DNA of 64,000 nt from Lachnospiraceae bacterium (GCA_017546025.1 JAFYYS010000003.1:21945-85944); one strand, 5' to 3'. Shown: positions 9,379 through 19,847, counted from the first letter of the stretch. The notes: generated by a model not told the origin, from the letters alone. Program-made: numbers and translations.

Positions 9379-9407
9379 TTTATACTTTGAAACGCGTCAA
9401 AAAGCAA
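9379..9407 (-). promoter_or_regulatory. Sigma-A-type promoter of the lipoprotein/VanZ unit
   Basis: -35 TTGCTT (9402-9407) and -10 TATAAA (9379-9384) are separated by exactly 17 bp, about 30 bp before the GTG start. With the infA terminator just upstream, this makes the two-gene unit independently transcribed. Confidence 0.65.
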
Positions 9408-9474
9408 TAGTTTCGGCGGAAACTTAATACAATTGTAATAAAGACAGGTAACTGTAACAAATTACAACGGCAAT

Positions 9475-9503
9475 GAAAAAGCCCGGCATGAAGCCGGGCT
9501 TAA
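9475..9503 (-). terminator. Rho-independent terminator after infA
   Basis: On the minus strand the stem GCCCGGC/GCCGGGC with a five-base loop is followed by TTTTTC, 15 bp past the infA stop. It should end the S10-spc part of the ribosomal operon before the accessory unit. Confidence 0.85.
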
Positions 9504-9517
9504 ACCGTGTCACTGTT

Positions 9518-9736
9518 TTATTTGTCACGCCAGATGATGCGTCCTTTGGTCAGATCATAAGGGGAAAGTTCCATCGTAACCTTGTCGCCGGGAACAATCT
9601 TGATGTAGTTCATACGGAGCTTGCCGCTGATATGCGCAAGAACAATATGACCGTTCTCGAGTTCCACACGAAACATGGCGTTCGGGAGCTTCTCCACTAC
9701 AGTGCCTTCAATTTCAACTACGTCTGCTTTCGACAT
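9518..9736 (-). CDS. infA: Translation initiation factor IF-1
   Basis: Binds the 30S A site during initiation. 72 aa OB-fold protein starting [20 protein letters not shown], with the core [20 protein letters not shown] and ending GRIIWRDK; length and sequence are typical. GGAGG lies seven bases before the ATG. It follows map by 12 bp. In many clostridia a small KOW-domain gene sits between map and infA; none is seen here. Confidence 0.97.
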   Translation of the reverse strand: MSKADVVEIEGTVVEKLPNAMFRVELENGHIVLAHISGKLRMNYIKIVPGDKVTMELSPYDLTKGRIIWRDK

Positions 9737-9748
9737 GCAAATCCTCCG

Positions 9749-10504
9749 TTAATGTTTAAGAAGTGAAAGTATTTCCGGTTCACCCTCGGTGATGAGGATG
9801 GTGTTCTCATAATGCGACGATAACGATCCGTCGGCGGTGACTATGGTCCAGTCGTCATCCAGGATGCATACCTGCCACTCTCCCATGTTAACCATCGGCT
9901 CAATGGCAAGCGTCATGCCGGGCTCCAGCTTAAGACCGCGGCGTCTCTGGCGGAAGTTCGGGATCTGCGGATCCTCGTGCATCTCGGTTCCGATTCCGTG
10001 ACCGACCAGATCACGCACGCAGGAATAGCCGTGCGCCACAACATAATCTTCAATCGCTGCAGATATATCATACAGGTGATTGCCCGCTTTTGCAAGCTTT
10101 ATTCCTTCAAAAAAGCTCTCCTCCGTTACACGGATCAAATCTTCCGCTTCCGCGGAGATCTTTCCGACCCCGTAGGTTCTCGCCGCATCGGAATGATATC
10201 CCTGATAGATCAGACCTGCATCCAGGCTTACGATATCGCCTTCCTGAAGGATCTCGTGACGGCTCGGAATCCCGTGCACCACGCGGTCGTTGACCGAGAT
10301 GCAGATGGATGCCGGATAACCGTCATAATTGAGAAACGACGGAATGCAGCCGAAGCTGCGGATCTTCTTATCGCCGATATCGTTCAGTTCCATCGTGCTG
10401 ATTCCGGGGCGGATGTGCTTGGCCATTTCTTCATGGACAAGGGCAAGAAGCCTTCCCGCCTCTCTCATCTTTTCAATTTCACTTTTCGATTTGATAGTAA
10501 CCAT
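9749..10504 (-). CDS. map: Methionine aminopeptidase, type I
   Basis: Removes the initiator methionine from nascent proteins using two metal ions. 251 aa, with the five-ligand pattern visible: IVSLDAGLIYQGYHSDAART (two Asp), GHGIGTEMHE (His and nearby Glu), AIEPMV (Glu) and SSHYENTILIT (Glu). No N-terminal zinc-finger extension is present, so it is type Ia. The ribosome binding site is weak (GGGG). It follows adk by 12 bp in the usual order. Confidence 0.96.
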   Translation of the reverse strand: MVTIKSKSEIEKMREAGRLLALVHEEMAKHIRPGISTMELNDIGDKKIRSFGCIPSFLNYDGYPASICISVNDRVVHGIPSRHEILQEGDIVSLDAGLIYQGYHSDAARTYGVGKISAEAEDLIRVTEESFFEGIKLAKAGNHLYDISAAIEDYVVAHGYSCVRDLVGHGIGTEMHEDPQIPNFRQRRRGLKLEPGMTLAIEPMVNMGEWQVCILDDDWTIVTADGSLSSHYENTILITEGEPEILSLLKH

Positions 10505-10516
10505 ATGAAAACCCCG

Positions 10517-11161
10517 TCAGGCATTCAAAATCGCCTTAATACTCTCGAAAACTTCAGCAACATCCTGCGTTCCGTCTACAGTACGGAGGATTCCTTCGCC
10601 GTTGTAGTAATCAATCAACGGCTGCGTCTGCTCATGATATACATTGAGACGCTTCTGTACGGTTTCCGGAACATCGTCCTTACGGATGGTGAGTTCGCCG
10701 CCGCACAAATCGCAGATGCCTTCCTTCTTAGGCGGGTTAAATACAACATGGTAAGTACCGCCGCAGGCGATGCAGGCTCTTCTGCCGCTCATTCTGTTTA
10801 CGATGCTCTCGTCCGGAACATCCACATCAATCGCATAGTCAAGCGCGTCTCCGTTCGCCTTGAGGCTTGCGGTAAGCGCTTCCGCCTGTGCAATCGTACG
10901 CGGGAAACCGTCCAGAACATAACCGTTCGCGCAGTCATCCTTCGTGAAGCGGTCCATAATCAGCATAAGCGTAAGTTCATCCGGAACCAACAGTCCCTGA
11001 TCCATATAGGCTTTCGCCTTCATGCCGAGCTCCGTGCCGTCCTTGATATTCGCGCGGAAGATATCACCCGTCGAAATGTGCGGAATGCCGTACTCCGCGG
11101 CGATCATCTTCGCCTGCGTTCCCTTGCCCGCACCGGGTGCCCCGAGCATAACAATCTTCAT
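10517..11161 (-). CDS. adk: Adenylate kinase (zinc-lid form)
   Basis: Balances AMP + ATP with 2 ADP in the cytoplasm. 214 aa, starting [20 protein letters not shown] (P-loop GAPGAGKGT), with LDGFPRT in the core. The LID domain has four cysteines (RACIACGG and GICDLCGG), giving a structural zinc site common in Gram-positives. It lies between secY and map in the spc operon. AAAGGA precedes the ATG. Confidence 0.97.
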   Translation of the reverse strand: MKIVMLGAPGAGKGTQAKMIAAEYGIPHISTGDIFRANIKDGTELGMKAKAYMDQGLLVPDELTLMLIMDRFTKDDCANGYVLDGFPRTIAQAEALTASLKANGDALDYAIDVDVPDESIVNRMSGRRACIACGGTYHVVFNPPKKEGICDLCGGELTIRKDDVPETVQKRLNVYHEQTQPLIDYYNGEGILRTVDGTQDVAEVFESIKAILNA

Positions 11162-11225
11162 AGCATTTTCCTTTCTTATTTCACGGAAAAAGGGTGAAGC
11201 AGAGCCTCACCCGTAATAATCCGAT

Positions 11226-12569
11226 TTACTCACTGAGGAATCCCTTATAGTGTCTCGTCAACATCATGGATTCAATCTGCTTAACCGTCTCAAGGATAAC
11301 ACCTACGACGATGATCAGGCTTGTACCGCCGAAGCCGAGGTTCGTAACGTTGAACGCACCGCTGCATACGATAGGAATCAATGCAACGATGGTCAGGCCG
11401 ACAGCACCGATGAAAACGATCTTGTTCAGAACACCGGTGAGGAAGTCAATGGTAGGCTTACCGGGCCGGATACCGGGAACAAAACCGCCGCTCTTCTTCA
11501 GGTTACCGGCAACTTCAACAGGGTTGAAGGTAATGCTGGTATAGAAATATGCGAAGAAGATAATCATGGCGATGTACAAAAGTGCGCCGATCGTATACTT
11601 GAACTCGAAATTGGAACCGGTAAACTTGAACCAGTTGTTCGTGTTGCACATATAAAGGATCTTCTGCCAGAACGTACCGGTTCTCGCTGCCTGTACTCCG
11701 AAGAAGGAGGAAATGACAATCGGGAACTGGAAAATGGAAACTGCGAAGATTACCGGGATAACACCGGCGGTGTTAACCTTCAACGGAATGTAGGTGGAGT
11801 TTCCGCCCGTCATTCTTCTTCCGACCATCTTCTGGCTGTACTGAACGGCAATTCTTCTCTCTGCATCCTGCAGGATAACAATCAGAACGAGCGTTACCAG
11901 AACGATGAGCACAATCAGTGCGGTGGCCATGAACTTGCCAGCGAACTTCTCCTGCACGAAAACCTTATTCTGGAACAGTCTTCCGAATTCACCGGGGAAC
12001 TCGGATACGATGTTGATCAGGAGGATGATGGAAATACCGTTTCCTACGCCGAACTCCGTGATATTTTCCCCGAGCCACATCAGGAACGCGGAACCTGCGG
12101 TAAATGCAAGGACAACGAGGATGACACCGAGCCATCCGTCCTGAATGACGTTGCTGTAGGAATTCTTAAATCCGATAGCCATTGCTGCGGACTCAATCAC
12201 GGCAAGAACAACAGTAAGGTAACGGGAAATCTTCTCGATTTTCTTTCTTCCGCTCTCTCCGTCCTTCTGCAGCTCAGCAAGTGCCGGGATGGCAATCGTA
12301 AGAAGCTGCATAATGATGGAGGAAGTAATGTACGGAGAAATGCTCAAAGCAAAGATGGACATCTTCGTCAGAGAGCCCCCGGTTAACATGTTGATGAAAC
12401 CTTCGTTTCCACCGAACTTTAACTTCAGGAACTCCGTAGCCGTTGCATTGTTAATTCCGGGAGCCGGAATCAAGGAGCCGAGACGTACCAGCACCAGGCA
12501 ACAGAAAGTGAAAAAAAGCTTTTTTCTGATTTCCTTTACCTTAAAAGCGTTGATAAACATCTTAAACAT
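11226..12569 (-). CDS. secY: Protein translocase subunit SecY
   Basis: Central pore of the Sec translocon, inserting membrane proteins and exporting secreted ones, including the many signal-peptide proteins in this window. 447 aa with ten hydrophobic segments. Conserved features include LVRLGSLIPAPGIN near the N-terminus, the plug-region GGSLTKMSIFALSISPYITS, and the C-terminal cytoplasmic loop GGFVPGIRPGKPT. It starts one base after rplO, so it is translationally coupled to it. Confidence 0.98.
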   Translation of the reverse strand: MFKMFINAFKVKEIRKKLFFTFCCLVLVRLGSLIPAPGINNATATEFLKLKFGGNEGFINMLTGGSLTKMSIFALSISPYITSSIIMQLLTIAIPALAELQKDGESGRKKIEKISRYLTVVLAVIESAAMAIGFKNSYSNVIQDGWLGVILVVLAFTAGSAFLMWLGENITEFGVGNGISIILLINIVSEFPGEFGRLFQNKVFVQEKFAGKFMATALIVLIVLVTLVLIVILQDAERRIAVQYSQKMVGRRMTGGNSTYIPLKVNTAGVIPVIFAVSIFQFPIVISSFFGVQAARTGTFWQKILYMCNTNNWFKFTGSNFEFKYTIGALLYIAMIIFFAYFYTSITFNPVEVAGNLKKSGGFVPGIRPGKPTIDFLTGVLNKIVFIGAVGLTIVALIPIVCSGAFNVTNLGFGGTSLIIVVGVILETVKQIESMMLTRHYKGFLSE

Positions 12570-12570
12570 A

Positions 12571-13011
12571 TCAGATCACCTCAGCACTTCCACCAAGGGC
12601 CTGAATCTTCTCAATAGCGCATGCACTGAATGCATTGGCCTTAATGTTCAGTTTCTTGGTAAGTTCTCCGTTACCGAGAACCTTTACTCCGTCCTTCGGA
12701 TTGCTGAAAAGACCGATTTCTACCATGGAATCGATAGTAACTTCAGCACCGTCCTCGAAGCGGTTCAGCATGGAAACATTAACGGAAACGATTTCCTTCG
12801 TGTTTCTGTTCTTGAAGCCGCGCTTGGGAAGACGACGGTACAAAGGCATCTGACCGCCTTCAAAACCGGTTCTCGGAGCTCCGGAACGTGCCTTCTGACC
12901 CTTATGACCCTTACCGGCGGTCTTACCGTTTCCCGAGCCGTGTCCGCGGCCTCTGCGGAATGCATCGCTGTGCTTTGCGCCGTCAGCAGGTTTAATATCT
13001 GTCAAATTCAT
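12571..13011 (-). CDS. rplO: 50S ribosomal protein L15
   Basis: Late-assembling large-subunit protein. 146 aa, glycine- and arginine-rich N-terminus ([20 protein letters not shown]) and a globular C-terminal half. I place the start at the ATG at 13011 ([14 protein letters not shown]), eight bases after AGGAGG; an upstream GTG at 13020 abuts the ribosome binding site and is unlikely. It lies between rpmD and secY. Confidence 0.96.
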   Translation of the reverse strand: MNLTDIKPADGAKHSDAFRRGRGHGSGNGKTAGKGHKGQKARSGAPRTGFEGGQMPLYRRLPKRGFKNRNTKEIVSVNVSMLNRFEDGAEVTIDSMVEIGLFSNPKDGVKVLGNGELTKKLNIKANAFSACAIEKIQALGGSAEVI

Positions 13012-13033
13012 CGTGTGCACCTCCTATCGTTTA

Positions 13034-13213
13034 TTAGATTTCTTCTACCTTAACAAGATGCTTAACCTGGGCAATCATGCCTCTGGTAGCTGCATTGTCC
13101 GGCAGCGTGTTTGAGCTGTTCAGTTTGCGAAGACCTAAAGACTCAACAACCTTTTTATGATTCGGAATTGCACCGATCGTAGACTTAACTAACGTAACTT
13201 TCAACTCTGCCAT
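13034..13213 (-). CDS. rpmD: 50S ribosomal protein L30
   Basis: 59 aa protein beginning MAELKVTLVKSTIGAIPNHK and containing LGLRKLNSS and the NAATRGMIAQVKHLVKVEE end typical of L30. The ATG at 13213 follows GGAGGG. It is a short gene between rpsE and rplO, in the expected spc-operon order. Confidence 0.95.
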   Translation of the reverse strand: MAELKVTLVKSTIGAIPNHKKVVESLGLRKLNSSNTLPDNAATRGMIAQVKHLVKVEEI

Positions 13214-13226
13214 TTCGTAATCCCTC

Positions 13227-13727
13227 CTATAAATTGCTTACGGAGATGCCACGACGAGCAGCAACTTCCTCGGGTGTCTTCAACTCGGCAAGACCGGCAA
13301 TCGTAGCAAGAACAACGTTCTGCTTATTGTTGGAGCCGAGAGACTTGGTACGGATGTTCTTGTAGCCGGCAAGCTCGAGAACGATACGAGCAGGACCGCC
13401 TGCGATAATACCGGTACCGATGGATGCCTTCTTCAGAAGAACAGATGCGCTTCCGAAGTTTCCGATGAAGTCATGCGGAATGGAACCGTTTTCGTCGATG
13501 GGAAGAGCAATAACCTTCTTCATGGCATCTTCCTTAGCCTTACGGATTGCTTCGGGAACTTCGGCAGCCTTTCCGAGACCTGCACCGACATGACCGTTCT
13601 TGTCACCTACCACAACGAGTGCGGCAAATCTCATGTTACGGCCGCCCTTTACAACCTTGGTTACACGTTTGATGGCGACAACCTTGTCTTCCATCTCCAT
13701 GCCGTTTGTATCAATATATCGTTTCAT
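13227..13727 (-). CDS. rpsE: 30S ribosomal protein S5
   Basis: Small-subunit protein at the mRNA entry site, with a role in decoding fidelity. 166 aa, with the N-terminal double-stranded RNA-binding fold ([35 protein letters not shown]) and the C-terminal domain ([16 protein letters not shown]). AGGAGG lies ten bases before the ATG. Lies between rplR and rpmD. Confidence 0.97.
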   Translation of the reverse strand: MKRYIDTNGMEMEDKVVAIKRVTKVVKGGRNMRFAALVVVGDKNGHVGAGLGKAAEVPEAIRKAKEDAMKKVIALPIDENGSIPHDFIGNFGSASVLLKKASIGTGIIAGGPARIVLELAGYKNIRTKSLGSNNKQNVVLATIAGLAELKTPEEVAARRGISVSNL

Positions 13728-13742
13728 ACTGTCCCTCCTCGA

Positions 13743-14111
13743 CTAAAAGTTCAGACCAGCTTCGCGAGCTGCATCTGCCAATGCCTGAATTTTGCCTGCG
13801 TATATGAAACCGCCACGGTCGAAGACAACGGTATCGATGCCCTTTTCCAAAGCTTTCTTTGCAATCACAGTGCCAAGCTTGGCTGCTGCTGCAACATTGT
13901 CTGTGAACTCAAGGTCTGCCTTCACATCCTGATCGAGAGTGGAAGCGGAAACGAGAGTGTTGCCGGCAATATCATCAATGATCTGCGCGTACATGTTCTT
14001 GTTGGAACGGAATACGGCGAGTCTCGGTCTTTCAGCAGTGCCGGAGAAACGATTACGAATCTTCATGTGCTTTTTCACACGGATGTCAGATCTGCATTCT
14101 TTACTAACCAT
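13743..14111 (-). CDS. rplR: 50S ribosomal protein L18
   Basis: 5S rRNA-binding protein of the central protuberance. 122 aa, with a basic N-terminal tail ([20 protein letters not shown]) and the typical C-terminal [26 protein letters not shown] precedes the start. Lies between rplF and rpsE. Confidence 0.97.
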   Translation of the reverse strand: MVSKECRSDIRVKKHMKIRNRFSGTAERPRLAVFRSNKNMYAQIIDDIAGNTLVSASTLDQDVKADLEFTDNVAAAAKLGTVIAKKALEKGIDTVVFDRGGFIYAGKIQALADAAREAGLNF

Positions 14112-14128
14112 GATTACTTTTCTCCTTT

Positions 14129-14671
14129 CTACTTCTTACCGGTCTTGCCGACCTTACGTCTGATTACTTCGTCCGCATACTTGATACCCTTGCCCTTATA
14201 CGGCTCCGGTCCTCTCTTAGCACGGATTTCAGCGGCGTACTGGCCGACCTTCTCTTTGTCGATTCCCTTAACGGTAATCTTGTTCTGGCCGTCAAGCACC
14301 GTCTCGATGCCTTCCGGGTCGATCATGATTACGGGATGGGAGTAACCCAGGGTCAGGTTGAGTTCTTTGCCCTGCTTAGCTGCACGGTAACCTACGCCGT
14401 TGATCTCGAGAACCTTCTCGTATCCGTTCGTAACACCGACAACCATGTTGTTAATCAAAGTTCTTGTAAGACCGTGAAGGGACTTAATTCTCTTCAGGTC
14501 GTTCGGTCTTTCAACTACGATCTCAGCGCCCTCTACCTTAATGGTAAGCTCGGGAGCAAGAACGCGCTCCAGGGTACCCTTGGGTCCCTTTACAGTCACT
14601 TTATTATTTTCTGCCACATCTACAGTTACACCTGCAGGAATGGCGATTGGCATTTTTCCTATACGTGACAT
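14129..14671 (-). CDS. rplF: 50S ribosomal protein L6
   Basis: Large-subunit protein near the sarcin-ricin loop. 180 aa made of two similar domains, starting [20 protein letters not shown], with the C-terminal signature [16 protein letters not shown]. Lies between rpsH and rplR with a good AGGAGG site. Confidence 0.97.
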   Translation of the reverse strand: MSRIGKMPIAIPAGVTVDVAENNKVTVKGPKGTLERVLAPELTIKVEGAEIVVERPNDLKRIKSLHGLTRTLINNMVVGVTNGYEKVLEINGVGYRAAKQGKELNLTLGYSHPVIMIDPEGIETVLDGQNKITVKGIDKEKVGQYAAEIRAKRGPEPYKGKGIKYADEVIRRKVGKTGKK

Positions 14672-14693
14672 GCCCGTACCTCCTTAATTCTGA

Positions 14694-15092
14694 TTACCAG
14701 ATATAAGCAAGTACTTCGCCGCCAACGCCTGCGTTTCTTGCTTCCTTATCTGTGATAACACCTTTGTTCGTGGAAATGATTGCAATGCCGAGACCGCCGA
14801 GTACACGGGGAAGCTCGTCCTTGCTTGCATAAACGCGAAGACCGGGCTTACTGATTCTCTTCAGGCCGGAAATGGTCTTCTCGCTCTTATCCTTACCGTA
14901 CTTCAGGGTGATGTGGATGTTCTGGAAAGAACCTGCATCCTCCATCTCCCAGCCGCGGATATAACCTTCCTTCGTAAGAATGTCGGCAATTGCCACCTTC
15001 ATCTTGGAAGCGGGAACATCTACGGTATCATGCTTTGCGGTATTGGCATTACGGATTCTCGTAAGCATATCCGCAATCGGATCACTCATCAT
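14694..15092 (-). CDS. rpsH: 30S ribosomal protein S8
   Basis: Primary 16S rRNA-binding protein and the classic repressor of spc operons. 132 aa, with [20 protein letters not shown] at the N-terminus and the C-terminal signature [20 protein letters not shown]. Two ATG codons are adjacent (15092 and 15089); the first has the better spacing from AGGAGG. Lies between rpsN and rplF. Confidence 0.97.
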   Translation of the reverse strand: MMSDPIADMLTRIRNANTAKHDTVDVPASKMKVAIADILTKEGYIRGWEMEDAGSFQNIHITLKYGKDKSEKTISGLKRISKPGLRVYASKDELPRVLGGLGIAIISTNKGVITDKEARNAGVGGEVLAYIW

Positions 15093-15126
15093 ATTTCTGT
15101 ACCTCCTATTATCTCAGTGGGCAGCC

Positions 15127-15312
15127 TTACCAGCTTGCCTTCTTCACGCCGGGGATTTGTCCCTTGTATGCAAGCTCACGGAAGCAGATTCTGCAAATTC
15201 CGTACTTTCTCAATACCGCGTGGGGCCGGCCGCAGAGTCTGCAACGGGTGTATGCCCTGGTGGAGAACTTCGGAGTGCGCTGCTGCTTAATTTTCATTGA
15301 TGTCTTAGCCAT
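15127..15312 (-). CDS. rpsN: 30S ribosomal protein S14, zinc type
   Basis: 61 aa short form of S14 (type Z) with a four-Cys zinc site: [20 protein letters not shown]. In species that also have a zinc-free S14 the two forms are swapped under zinc limitation; no second copy is seen in this window. Lies between rplE and rpsH. Confidence 0.97.
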   Translation of the reverse strand: MAKTSMKIKQQRTPKFSTRAYTRCRLCGRPHAVLRKYGICRICFRELAYKGQIPGVKKASW

Positions 15313-15328
15313 GAAATTATCCTCCTAT

Positions 15329-15868
15329 TTACTTAGCAAAGGGCATGCCGAACAGTCTCAACAGCTCGCGCGCCTCTTCGTCCGTCTTGGCAGTCGTTAC
15401 GAAAATGACGTCCATACCGCGTACCTTGTCAACCTTATCGTACTCGATTTCAGGGAAGATCAGCTGCTCTTTAACACCGAGCGCATAGTTTCCTCTGCCG
15501 TCGAAAGCGTTGGGGTTAACACCGCGGAAGTCACGAACGCGGGGAAGAGCAAGATTGATGAGACGGTCTGCGAACTCATACATCTTGTCACCGCGAAGCG
15601 TAACCTTGCAGCCGATGGCAAGACCCTCACGGATCTTGAAGTTGGCGATAGACTTCTTGGCCTTTGTGATAACGGGCTTCTGGCCGGAGATGATCTCCAG
15701 GTCCTTAACTGCGGACTCGAGAGCCTTGGCATTTTCCTTGGCCTCACCTACGCCCATGTTGATAACGATCTTATCGAGTTTCGGAATTTCCATTACATTC
15801 TTGTAACCGAACTTGCTCTGCATAGCAGCCGAAATCTCATTCATATATAATTCTTTTAATCTTGTCAT
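15329..15868 (-). CDS. rplE: 50S ribosomal protein L5
   Basis: 5S rRNA-binding protein that also touches the P-site tRNA. 179 aa, starting [20 protein letters not shown], with [15 protein letters not shown] and the C-terminal [20 protein letters not shown]. Start preceded by GGAGG. Lies between rplX and rpsN. Confidence 0.97.
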   Translation of the reverse strand: MTRLKELYMNEISAAMQSKFGYKNVMEIPKLDKIVINMGVGEAKENAKALESAVKDLEIISGQKPVITKAKKSIANFKIREGLAIGCKVTLRGDKMYEFADRLINLALPRVRDFRGVNPNAFDGRGNYALGVKEQLIFPEIEYDKVDKVRGMDVIFVTTAKTDEEARELLRLFGMPFAK

Positions 15869-15888
15869 GTTTGAGACCTCCTCTCCTA

Positions 15889-16188
15889 TTAATCGATTAC
15901 ATCGCCGGTTGCCTTGGCAACACGAACCTTCTTGCCGCCGTCAAGCTTAAAGCCGACTCTGGTGGGTTTTCCGTTAACTACGAGCATAACGTTGGAAATG
16001 TCAATCGGGGACTCAATCTTCGTAATGCCGCCCTTCGGATTACTCTGACTGGCCTTCTGATGCTTCGTTACCATATTGCAGCCCTCAACAACAACCTTGC
16101 CGTCTGCAACACGGATAACCTTACCCTCACTGCCCTTATCCTTGCCGGTAATAATCTTAACGATGTCACCTTTTTTAATCTTATTCAT
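15889..16188 (-). CDS. rplX: 50S ribosomal protein L24
   Basis: Assembly-initiator protein of the large subunit. 99 aa with an N-terminal KOW motif ([20 protein letters not shown]) and the conserved [18 protein letters not shown]. Lies between rplN and rplE. Confidence 0.97.
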   Translation of the reverse strand: MNKIKKGDIVKIITGKDKGSEGKVIRVADGKVVVEGCNMVTKHQKASQSNPKGGITKIESPIDISNVMLVVNGKPTRVGFKLDGGKKVRVAKATGDVID

Positions 16189-16199
16189 GCTGACACCTC

Positions 16200-16568
16200 C
16201 TATAATACTTCCGGAGCAAGGGAAACGATCTTCATGAACTTCTTGTCACGAAGCTCTCTTGCTACGGGTCCAAAGATACGGGTACCCTTGGGGGTCAAAT
16301 CATCTTTGATGATAACAGCTGCGTTCTCGTCGAAGCGGATGTAGGATCCGTCCTTACGGCGAACAGACTTAACGGTACGAACAACAACTGCCTTAACTAC
16401 GTCGCCTTTCTTTACAACACCGCCGGGAGCGGCATCCTTCACAGCGGCAACAATGATATCACCAATACCGGCATAACGTCTTGTGGAACCACCCATAACA
16501 CGAATGCAAAGCAGTTCTTTCGCGCCGGTATTATCAGCAACCTTCAGTCTGGTTTCTGTTTGTATCAT
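16200..16568 (-). CDS. rplN: 50S ribosomal protein L14
   Basis: Subunit-interface protein that contacts 16S rRNA in bridge B8. 122 aa, starting [20 protein letters not shown], ending [12 protein letters not shown]; one of the most conserved ribosomal proteins. GGAG lies upstream of the ATG. Lies between rpsQ and rplX. Confidence 0.98.
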   Translation of the reverse strand: MIQTETRLKVADNTGAKELLCIRVMGGSTRRYAGIGDIIVAAVKDAAPGGVVKKGDVVKAVVVRTVKSVRRKDGSYIRFDENAAVIIKDDLTPKGTRIFGPVARELRDKKFMKIVSLAPEVL

Positions 16569-16614
16569 AGCGAAAATCTCCTTTCGTAATCTCTTCGGGA
16601 TCTCCCGAAAATGA

Positions 16615-16869
16615 TTATTTTGCCTTTTCTACGATCTCAACAAGTCTCCATCTCTTGTCCTTGGAAAGGGGTCTTGTCTCCATAACCTTAACGCGATCAC
16701 CGATCTTGCATTCGTTGTTCTCGTCATGAGCCTTCAGCTTGTAAGTTCTCTTAACGATCTTGTTGTAAAGGGGATGCTTTACGTTATCCACAACAGCAAC
16801 AACGATGGTCTTATCCATCTTATCACTTACGACCTTACCGGTACGTACTTTTCTCAGATTTCTTTCCAT
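16615..16869 (-). CDS. rpsQ: 30S ribosomal protein S17
   Basis: 16S rRNA-binding OB-fold protein. 84 aa starting [20 protein letters not shown], with the signature [20 protein letters not shown]. The ATG at 16869 has AAGGAG seven bases upstream; longer in-frame starts overlap rpmC and lack a good site. Lies between rpmC and rplN. Confidence 0.96.
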   Translation of the reverse strand: MERNLRKVRTGKVVSDKMDKTIVVAVVDNVKHPLYNKIVKRTYKLKAHDENNECKIGDRVKVMETRPLSKDKRWRLVEIVEKAK

Positions 16870-16892
16870 GAGAATTCTCCTTTCCAAGCCGA

Positions 16893-17105
16893 TCAATTGG
16901 CGGAATTCTTCGCGGTGATAACCGTCTGAATTCTGGCGATGTTCTTGCGAACTACCTTAATCCTGCTTGTATTCTCAAGCTGGTTCGTAGCATTCTGGAA
17001 TCTCAGATTGAAGAGCTCCTTCTTAGCGGCAACAAGTTCGCTGTTAAGCTCCTCAACGGTCTTGGACTTAAGCTCTTCCATATAGTTTTTCGTCTTAGTT
17101 GCCAT
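16893..17105 (-). CDS. rpmC: 50S ribosomal protein L29
   Basis: Protein at the peptide tunnel exit where trigger factor and SRP dock. 70 aa two-helix protein with [20 protein letters not shown]. Its ATG shares a base with the rplP stop (TAATG), indicating coupled translation. Confidence 0.96.
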   Translation of the reverse strand: MATKTKNYMEELKSKTVEELNSELVAAKKELFNLRFQNATNQLENTSRIKVVRKNIARIQTVITAKNSAN

Positions 17106-17533
17106 TAGTTTGCACCTCCCTCAAGGTCTGCCTTACTAACAATCTTGCACTTGCAGGGCAGCTTGTAGGTAGCAAGACGAAGTGCTTCTCTGGCCGTCTC
17201 TTCAGGAACGCCGGCAATCTCGAAAAGAACACGTCCGGGCTTAACAACTGCTACCCAGTACTCAGTGGATCCTTTACCGGAACCCATTCGGGTCTCGGCA
17301 GGCTTAGCGGTAACGGGCTTATCAGGGAAGATCTTGATCCATACCTGACCGCCACGCTTGATGTAACGGGTTACGGCAATACGTGCCGCTTCAATCTGAT
17401 TGGACTTAATCCAGCAAGGCTCGGTAGCAACGATTCCGTACTCACCGTTCGAGATGAAATTTCCTCTGAGGGCCTTGCCTCTCATGCTTCCGCGAAACTG
17501 CTTACGATGTTTCACTCTCTTGGGCATTAACAT
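17105..17533 (-). CDS. rplP: 50S ribosomal protein L16
   Basis: Protein near the A-site tRNA elbow. 142 aa starting [20 protein letters not shown], with the signature [19 protein letters not shown]. Its ATG overlaps the rpsC stop (TAATG). A second ATG six bases downstream (17527) is possible but further from AAGGAG. Confidence 0.97.
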   Translation of the reverse strand: MLMPKRVKHRKQFRGSMRGKALRGNFISNGEYGIVATEPCWIKSNQIEAARIAVTRYIKRGGQVWIKIFPDKPVTAKPAETRMGSGKGSTEYWVAVVKPGRVLFEIAGVPEETAREALRLATYKLPCKCKIVSKADLEGGAN

Positions 17534-18192
17534 TACTTATCCGCTCCTTCCTTCTTGTTTCCCTTGCGGGGAAGTACTTCGCCGTGATAAATCCAAACCT
17601 TAACACCTACTTTACCGTAAGTGGTATCAGCTTCGGCGAAACCGTAGTCAATATCGGCACGCAGCGTCTGCAACGGAATCGTACCGTCGCTGTAGCTCTC
17701 GGAACGGGCAATGTCGGCACCGCCGAGACGTCCGGAAACCATTGCCTTGATTCCCTTTGCGCCGGACTTCATGGTTCTGCCCATGCAGGACTTCATGGCA
17801 CGACGGAAGGAAACACGGTTCTCAAGCTGCTGTGCGATGTTCTCAGCAACAAGCTGAGCACAGTTATCAGGTCTCTTGATCTCTTTGATCTCAAGGTTAA
17901 CCTTCTTGGTCGTAAGCTTCTGCACTTCTGCCTTCAGCTTTTCGATCTCCTGGCCGCCCTTACCGATGACAACGCCGGGCTTAGCCGTATGAACGATGAT
18001 CTTAATCTTATCGGAAGTGCGCTCGATTTCCGTATCGGAAATAGCTGCAGCAGCCAATTTGTTCTTCAGGAACTTTCTGATCTTCTGGTCTTCCACAAGG
18101 TTGTCTGCGAAATCAGCCTCTGCATACCAGCGGGAATCCCAGTCATTGATAACGCCGACTCTAAGGCCGTGCGGATTTACTTTCTGTCCCAT
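17533..18192 (-). CDS. rpsC: 30S ribosomal protein S3
   Basis: mRNA entry-channel protein. 219 aa, [20 protein letters not shown] at the N-terminus, a type II KH domain ([20 protein letters not shown]) and the C-terminal domain with [14 protein letters not shown] sequence ([20 protein letters not shown]). Lies between rplV and rplP. Confidence 0.98.
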   Translation of the reverse strand: MGQKVNPHGLRVGVINDWDSRWYAEADFADNLVEDQKIRKFLKNKLAAAAISDTEIERTSDKIKIIVHTAKPGVVIGKGGQEIEKLKAEVQKLTTKKVNLEIKEIKRPDNCAQLVAENIAQQLENRVSFRRAMKSCMGRTMKSGAKGIKAMVSGRLGGADIARSESYSDGTIPLQTLRADIDYGFAEADTTYGKVGVKVWIYHGEVLPRKGNKKEGADK

Positions 18193-18202
18193 GCTCTTCC
18201 TC

Positions 18203-18589
18203 CTATCTCTCGTCCAACACGACGGTGATGTGACTCATTCTCTTCAGAATATGGTAAGCTCTGCCCTGCGCTCTGGGATGAAATCTCTTGATCGTAGGAG
18301 CTTCGTTGGCGAAGCATTCGGAAACATAGAGCTTGGTCGCATCCATTCCGTTGTTGTTCTCCGCATTGGCGATAGCGGATTTGAGTAACTTTTCAATCAA
18401 TCTGGAAGCATATCTGGGGTTGTATGCCAAAATGCCGAGTGCTGTCTGTACATCCTTGCCTCTGATTGCGTCGAGTACGAAACATGCCTTCTGAACGGAA
18501 ACGCGGGCGTAAGAAAGCTTAGCGCTCGGTCTCGTATCCTTATTGGCATTTCTCTCACGCTTAATTTGGGATCTATGTCCTTTTGCCAT
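18203..18589 (-). CDS. rplV: 50S ribosomal protein L22
   Basis: Peptide-tunnel protein whose extended loop lines the constriction and is a known site of macrolide-resistance changes. 128 aa, with [20 protein letters not shown] and the loop region [20 protein letters not shown]. The 86 bp gap to rpsS contains a short hairpin but no promoter I can support. Confidence 0.97.
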   Translation of the reverse strand: MAKGHRSQIKRERNANKDTRPSAKLSYARVSVQKACFVLDAIRGKDVQTALGILAYNPRYASRLIEKLLKSAIANAENNNGMDATKLYVSECFANEAPTIKRFHPRAQGRAYHILKRMSHITVVLDER

Positions 18590-18675
18590 AGGATGTTTAC
18601 CTCCTTTTCATGTAACGGTTCTCCGTTAATAATTCTTCCTGCGCATTTCGCGCAAATATCGGTTATCGGGTTTGA

Positions 18676-18954
18676 TTATCTCTTACCCTTCTTTTCGTCC
18701 TTACCGTGACCGCGGAAGGTCCGGGTTGCAACGAACTCGCCCAGCTTGTGGCCAACCATATCTTCGGTCACGTATACCGGAACGTGCTTACGTCCGTCAT
18801 AAACCGCAATCGTATGGCCGACAAATGTAGGGAAAATCGTGGAGCGGCGAGACCAGGTCTTGAGAACACTCTTGTCTCCGCTCTTGTTCATTTCATCAAC
18901 CTTATCAAGCAGATACTGGTCTGCGAAAGGTCCCTTTTTCAAAGAACGTGCCAT
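18676..18954 (-). CDS. rpsS: 30S ribosomal protein S19
   Basis: Small-subunit head protein forming a bridge to the 50S. 92 aa starting [20 protein letters not shown], with HNGK-type core replaced by [20 protein letters not shown] and ending [11 protein letters not shown] plus a lysine tail. Lies between rplB and rplV. Confidence 0.97.
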   Translation of the reverse strand: MARSLKKGPFADQYLLDKVDEMNKSGDKSVLKTWSRRSTIFPTFVGHTIAVYDGRKHVPVYVTEDMVGHKLGEFVATRTFRGHGKDEKKGKR

Positions 18955-18970
18955 TATGGTTTACCTCCTG

Positions 18971-19819
18971 TTATTTCGTCTTGATGACGCTGCCGTCTTT
19001 TCTGCGGATGATCAACTTGTTGGAAGCCTTCTTCTTGTTTCTGGTCTTAAGACCGAGAGCAGGCTTACCCCAAGGAGTGCTCGGACCGGGACGACCGATT
19101 CCGCACTTACCTTCACCACCGCCGTGCGGGTGATCATTCGGGTTCATTACAGAACCGCGGACGGTAGGACGAGTGCCCATATGACGCGTACGACCTGCCT
19201 TGCCGATGTTGACAAGCTCATGGTCGATGTTGCCGAGCTGACCGATGGTTGCGCGGCAGATGATCGGAACCATTCTCATCTCACCGGAGGGAAGACGAAG
19301 CGTTGCATACTTGCCTTCTTTAGCCATCAGCTGTGCGCTGTTACCGGCTGCACGAACAAGCTGTCCGCCCTTGCCGGGATAAAGCTCAACGTTGTGAACC
19401 AAAGCACCGATCGGGATGTTAGCAAGAGGGAGGCAGTTGCCGGTTCTTGCTTCAGCCGTCTCACCGTTCATAACGGTCTGGCCTACTTCAAGGCCGAGAG
19501 GTGCAAGGATATATGCCTTCTCGCCGTCTGCGTAGCAGATCAGAGCGATGTTGGCGGTTCTGTTCGGATCGTACTCAATGGTCTTAACCACTGCCGGTAC
19601 GCCGTCTTTCTTTCTCTTGAAATCGATAATACGATACTGCCTTCTGGAGCCGCCGCCGATATGTCTTACCGTGATCTTACCCTGGTTGTTACGGCCAGCG
19701 GTCTTCTTAAGGGAAACACACAAAGACTTCTCGGGCTTACTGCAGGTGATTTCAGCGAAATCAGAGCAGGTCATGTTTCTTCTGGAAGGTGTATACGGGG
19801 TAAACTTTTTAATTCCCAT
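18971..19819 (-). CDS. rplB: 50S ribosomal protein L2
   Basis: Core large-subunit protein needed for peptidyl transfer and subunit joining. 282 aa, [20 protein letters not shown] at the N-terminus, with the signature [20 protein letters not shown] near the C-terminus. The N-terminal part has several cysteines ([15 protein letters not shown]) that are uncommon in L2. Lies between rplW and rpsS. Confidence 0.98.
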   Translation of the reverse strand: MGIKKFTPYTPSRRNMTCSDFAEITCSKPEKSLCVSLKKTAGRNNQGKITVRHIGGGSRRQYRIIDFKRKKDGVPAVVKTIEYDPNRTANIALICYADGEKAYILAPLGLEVGQTVMNGETAEARTGNCLPLANIPIGALVHNVELYPGKGGQLVRAAGNSAQLMAKEGKYATLRLPSGEMRMVPIICRATIGQLGNIDHELVNIGKAGRTRHMGTRPTVRGSVMNPNDHPHGGGEGKCGIGRPGPSTPWGKPALGLKTRNKKKASNKLIIRRKDGSVIKTK

Positions 19820-19847
19820 TTCTGTAACTCCTTTCGTTTACACTCTT

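Noticed and set aside
9977..12386. Two plus-strand frames (406 and 378 aa) opposite map, adk and secY
   Set aside because: Both are antisense to conserved genes and arise from their GC-rich third positions.
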